From: DAISKN01 sp963716925
GTDB taxonomy: Bacteria > Acidobacteriota > Vicinamibacteria > Marinacidobacterales > SMYC01
Direction: 5' to 3'
Assembly (NCBI GenBank): GCA_963716925.1
Contig: CAVQUX010000010.1
Coordinates: forward strand, 1,488,001 to 1,552,000
Length of the DNA: 64,000 nt
Part shown: piece after piece, positions 61,313 through 64,000 of the stretch
How the letters are laid out: the number at the start of each line of letters is the position of its first letter
Numbering within the stretch: the stretch's first letter is position 1
Program-made: the position numbers and the translations under genes
The notes under the pieces: generated by a model
What the model was told of the DNA's origin: nothing
The model's input: the letters and a program-made list of their open reading frames with translations, nothing else
Database searches by the model: none

Positions 61313-63847
61313 TCAGAATCGAAGGCGACCCAGAAGAGTGACGGTCCGGGCTGGCTGGACGTACGTCGGGTCGCGGAAGTCTGCGCCGCTCCGGACGTTC
61401 TCCCCCGTTTGCAGCGTCTGGTTGAAGAGATTGAAGGCGTCGAGCCCGAGCGTGAGGCGGGTCCGGCCGAGAGGGAACTCGCGCTCGAGCCTCACGTCCA
61501 CCGTCATGTTGAAGGCGTAGCGGAGCCTTCCCCGGGGGTAGGCTTGCACGATGGTGAAACCCTGGCCGAGGTCGGGGAAGAAGATCTGGCGAGCGAACGG
61601 CAGGCCGTCCCAGTAGCGGATCGCGGTTCCGATATCGATGCCGAGCGGCCCCCGCGCGGTGAGAGCGAGCTTTGCCGTGAACGCGCGATCGAAGTAGAGC
61701 CTTCCCTCGGCGTTCGTAAGGGTGTTCGGGTCGTCGAAGAGATCGCCCATGATTCCCGTGTCGTTCTCCTCCGGCTCGTTTCCGACGTTTCCCGATCCGA
61801 CGTCTCGATACGCCCTGCCCGAGAGCCGCCAGGAGATCCGGCCGCGGTCGAAGCCGAGAAGGAGATCGACCCCCTGAGCGAAGCTCTCGAGGCCCGGAGG
61901 CTGCGTGAGGCGAAAGAGGTCCTCGCCGAGCTGGCGCCTCTGGTCGTAGATCGGGATTTCGCGATCGTCCTCCGTCCCCAGGTCGCCGTCGATGCCGACG
62001 TCGTGGAACAGGAAGCTGTCGTAGCTCGAAGGCGCGATCCCGACGTTCACCGTCTGGAGGAGACGCTTCTCCGAGCGCTGGTAGCCGGAGAATCGAAGAA
62101 ACCCATTCCCGAAGTGCTTCTCGATCCCGACGGTGAGCTCGTGAGTATAGGGCCGCGGGAGGTCCTCTTCGATCGTCGTGGCGCCGGCGCCACCGCGGCG
62201 GAGAGGCTCTCCCACCTCACCGTCCGCAACCCGGAGATCGCCGTTCGCGTCGTGCCAGCGGCGCCACGACCAGGACAGGCCCTGCTCGACTCCCTGGAGC
62301 CGCGTCGTCAGTACGTGTGGGTAGCGGCCGAGCGAAAAATGGATCTCGCTCGAAGGCGTGAGCGCGTACCCGAGGGCGACGGTTCCCGAAAGGCTGGCCC
62401 ATCGAACGGGTCCCGAGCGGCTCAGGTCGACCCGGACACCGGGAGAGACGCGCAGCGGACCGGCGAAGAAGGCGTCCTGGAGATGGAGCCCGAGCCGTGT
62501 GGTGGACGACGCCCGCTCTCCGCTTCCCGAGTACGACGCGACCGCGTGGCCCGCGCCGTCGACCGTCAGGCGCTCGATCGATCCCGGGACCCTCTCACGC
62601 CCCGACTCGGCCGCGCGAGAAATCTCCACCCCTCCTCGCAGCAGGTGTCGCGCGTAAAGAAAGTCTCGGAGCACGAGCGCGGTCCATCGTGTGCGGGTGC
62701 GATCCATGACCCGGAGAGGGGCGTCGAATATCTCCCCGGTCGCGAGATCCCGACGAGGAGTACCTCCCTCGGAGAAGCTCGAGTCGAGCTTCCCTCGGGC
62801 GACTCCGAGCCGGAACAGGAAGCCGCCCGCGTCGAGACCGGCCTGCGCCACCTGGAACGTCTCCCTCGCCGGAACCGCCGTTATCGGCTCGGCGAGCGGA
62901 CGGGCGCCGTACGTCGGGCGGTCGACGAGCTGCGCGATCCCGAGAAGAGACCAGCGCTCTCGGCTCAGCTTCCCCGCCCCGCCGAGAAGGCTCATCTTCT
63001 CCTCGGCGTCGAACCTCGGAAGCCGCGCGCCGAGGTCGAATCCCTGGATCGCTCCGTAGAGGCCCCGGCCTCCCATCTCGAGCCGGGCACTGGGGAAGCG
63101 CAGAACCTCCCGAGGCTCGACTCCCAGAGTGACGAGCTCATCGCTGAGGTTTTCCGACTGCAGGGCGCTTCCCGTGTACCGCAGGGAGAGAGAGCCTTCG
63201 TATGAAGACGGAGGGGATCGGGTCACAAGATTCAGCTCGGCGCCCGGACCCGCGACCTCCGGCGGGTTTCCGCTGGTGACGAGGGAGATCTCGTCGAAGA
63301 AGGCCGCGTCGGGGAAGAGGAGCGACGAGCCTCCGGCCGGGTCGGTGACGTCGAGGCCGTCGACGAGGACCCGGTTCTGTGTCCAGGAGCTCCCGCGGAC
63401 GCTCCAGAGCGGGTCGGTCGCGCTCTCGACTCCGGCGACGTCGATGCAATCGGTGATCGCGAAAGGCTCGAGGGTCTCGAGGACGGTGCTCACCGTTCCC
63501 GATTGCGGAAGCCGGGCGAGGCTCTCGCCCGGGAGAGTCGTGCGACCGAATCGACCGGCGTGGACTCGCGGAGCCTCGAGAATCGAGGACCAGCATCTCC
63601 GTCTCGGCGGCGAGAACGAGGTCCCACTCCAGGGAGGCGGCCTTCAACCGGTAGATCCGGGGGGAACGCCCGTGAACCGCGCGGCTCCGTCGCTCGCCGT
63701 CTCTCGTTCGAAGAAGATGTTGGAGCTCTCGAGCGTCACCCGGAGTCCCGCGACCGGCTCTCCCTCGCGCACGAACCGAAGACCGAGGGTACCGGGAAGG
63801 GACGCCGAAAGCGGGAAGAGCAGAGAGAGGGCGAAGCAGACGCTCAT
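61313..63847 (-). CDS. TonB-dependent receptor-like protein, two frameshifts
   Basis: The main frame (63493 to 61313) encodes a plug region (TVSTVLETLEPFAITDCIDVAG, VRGSSWTQNRVLVDGLDVTDPAG, ISLVTSGNPPEVAGPGAEL) and a barrel ending ARTVTLLGRLRF. The start lies at ATG 63847 in another frame (signal ALSLLFPLSA, then LGLRFVREGEPVAGLRVTLE, a carboxypeptidase-regulatory-like domain ending GVPPG). It passes through YRLKAASLEWDLVLAAETEM to a third frame reading GRTTLPGESLARLPQSG. Shifts lie at about 63657 (by a six-G run) and about 63560-63600. The reconstructed protein is about 845 residues. Substrate unknown. Confidence 0.78.
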
Positions 63848-63876
63848 CGTGGACGCATCATAACGAGCCGAGCGGT

Positions 63877-63882
63877 TACAAT
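63877..63882 (+). promoter_or_regulatory. -10 element of the last gene
   Basis: TACAAT, 23 nt before GTG 63906, with GGAGGAG between. This mRNA would have a short leader with a normal ribosome site, unlike the genes at 37522 and 54585. Confidence 0.4.
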
Positions 63883-63905
63883 GGCCCGGGGCAGGAGGAG
63901 TGTCT

Positions 63906-64000
63906 GTGAGGGCGATAACTCTGGCGGCCGCCGTACTCGCGGCGGCCCAGGCCGCGTCGGATCTCGCCGAGCGGCATCGGAAGTGGCTCGAGGAGGAAGT
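63906..64000 (+). CDS. Start of a secreted GWxTD-type protein (partial)
   Basis: Begins at GTG 63906, 5 nt after AGGAGGAG. The visible residues (ITLAAAVLAAAQAASDL, then AERHRKWLEEEV) are a signal peptide followed by the S/AERHRKWLEEEV start typical of GWxTD-domain proteins. The window ends here, so the domain itself is not seen. Confidence 0.6.
   Translation, partial: MRAITLAAAVLAAAQAASDLAERHRKWLEEE

Noticed and set aside
60776..63205. An 809-codon plus-strand open frame across the aminotransferase end and the TonB receptor
   Set aside because: It overlaps two recognisable proteins in other frames and has low-complexity Arg/Glu composition with no domain.
1..64000. tRNA, rRNA, CRISPR array, insertion sequence or phage
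   Set aside because: I looked for cloverleaf-like sequences, regularly spaced repeats, transposases and integrases and found none that I could support.

Overview
The window is uniformly GC-rich and dense with genes. It is full of secreted hydrolases, outer-membrane barrels, TonB-dependent receptors with carboxypeptidase-regulatory-like or Cna-B-like N-termini, a GWxTD-type protein start, twin-arginine enzymes, and GTG/TTG starts with ATGA/GTGA overlaps. This points to a diderm, peptide-degrading environmental bacterium. My best guess is an Acidobacteriota-like lineage, probably a metagenome contig. That is inference: no rRNA or marker gene is present.

Layout. 1-4035: pyruvate:ferredoxin oxidoreductase (5' end off the window), a dihydroorotate-dehydrogenase-like protein and acetate kinase. 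This is an overlapping fermentative unit whose first two genes are riddled with frameshifts. 4046-4440: a deletion scar that joins the start of a secreted protein to the start of a VapC toxin, next to an intact antitoxin. 4747-6176: a lipoprotein and an ABM monooxygenase. 6463-17807: a long plus-strand run of a DUF3011-porin, secreted amidohydrolase, DcaP-type porin, periplasmic glutaminase, small secreted proteins, aspartate ammonia-lyase, a DASS dicarboxylate transporter and periplasmic L-asparaginase. A GH63-type glucosidase and an orphan amino-acid-binding protein follow. Together they read as a periplasmic Gln/Asn deamidation and aspartate catabolism locus. 21541-25677: a six-cysteine secreted protein, a TonB receptor and a Cys/His-bearing sialidase-fold propeller. 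25647-28775: an RsbU-like phosphatase and a 206-bp duplicated fragment of its 3' end, flanking a fatty acid hydroxylase.

28783-37482 holds a tandem cupin, a PAS protein, a periplasmic helical protein, a K+ channel, an OFA-type MFS transporter, a beta-propeller, M28 and M20 peptidases and a membrane protein. 37522-40452 holds a Ycf46-like AAA ATPase (probably leaderless), a hairpin-rich repeat, an SseB protein and a small membrane protein. 40537-46525 is a translationally coupled tetR-tolC-MFP-RND efflux operon with two matched TetR operators in its promoter. 46720-51433 holds a DUF3830 protein, a copper ATPase with duplicated YHS domains, a lipoprotein, a frameshifted NTF2-like protein and a Uma2 nuclease. 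51430-54492 is carbon starvation protein CstA plus a secreted START-like protein. 54585-64000 holds an YtcJ-like amidohydrolase, a CHRD protein, an APC permease, a three-gene phosphatase/aminotransferase run, a frameshifted TonB receptor and the start of a GWxTD-type protein.

Several otherwise well conserved genes (nifJ, the DHOD-like gene, DUF3011-porin, M28, NTF2-like, last TonB receptor) carry single-base shifts, several of them in G/C runs. Most look like sequencing indels rather than decay, but the density in the first 2.9 kb stands out. I found no tRNA, rRNA, CRISPR array or insertion sequence.
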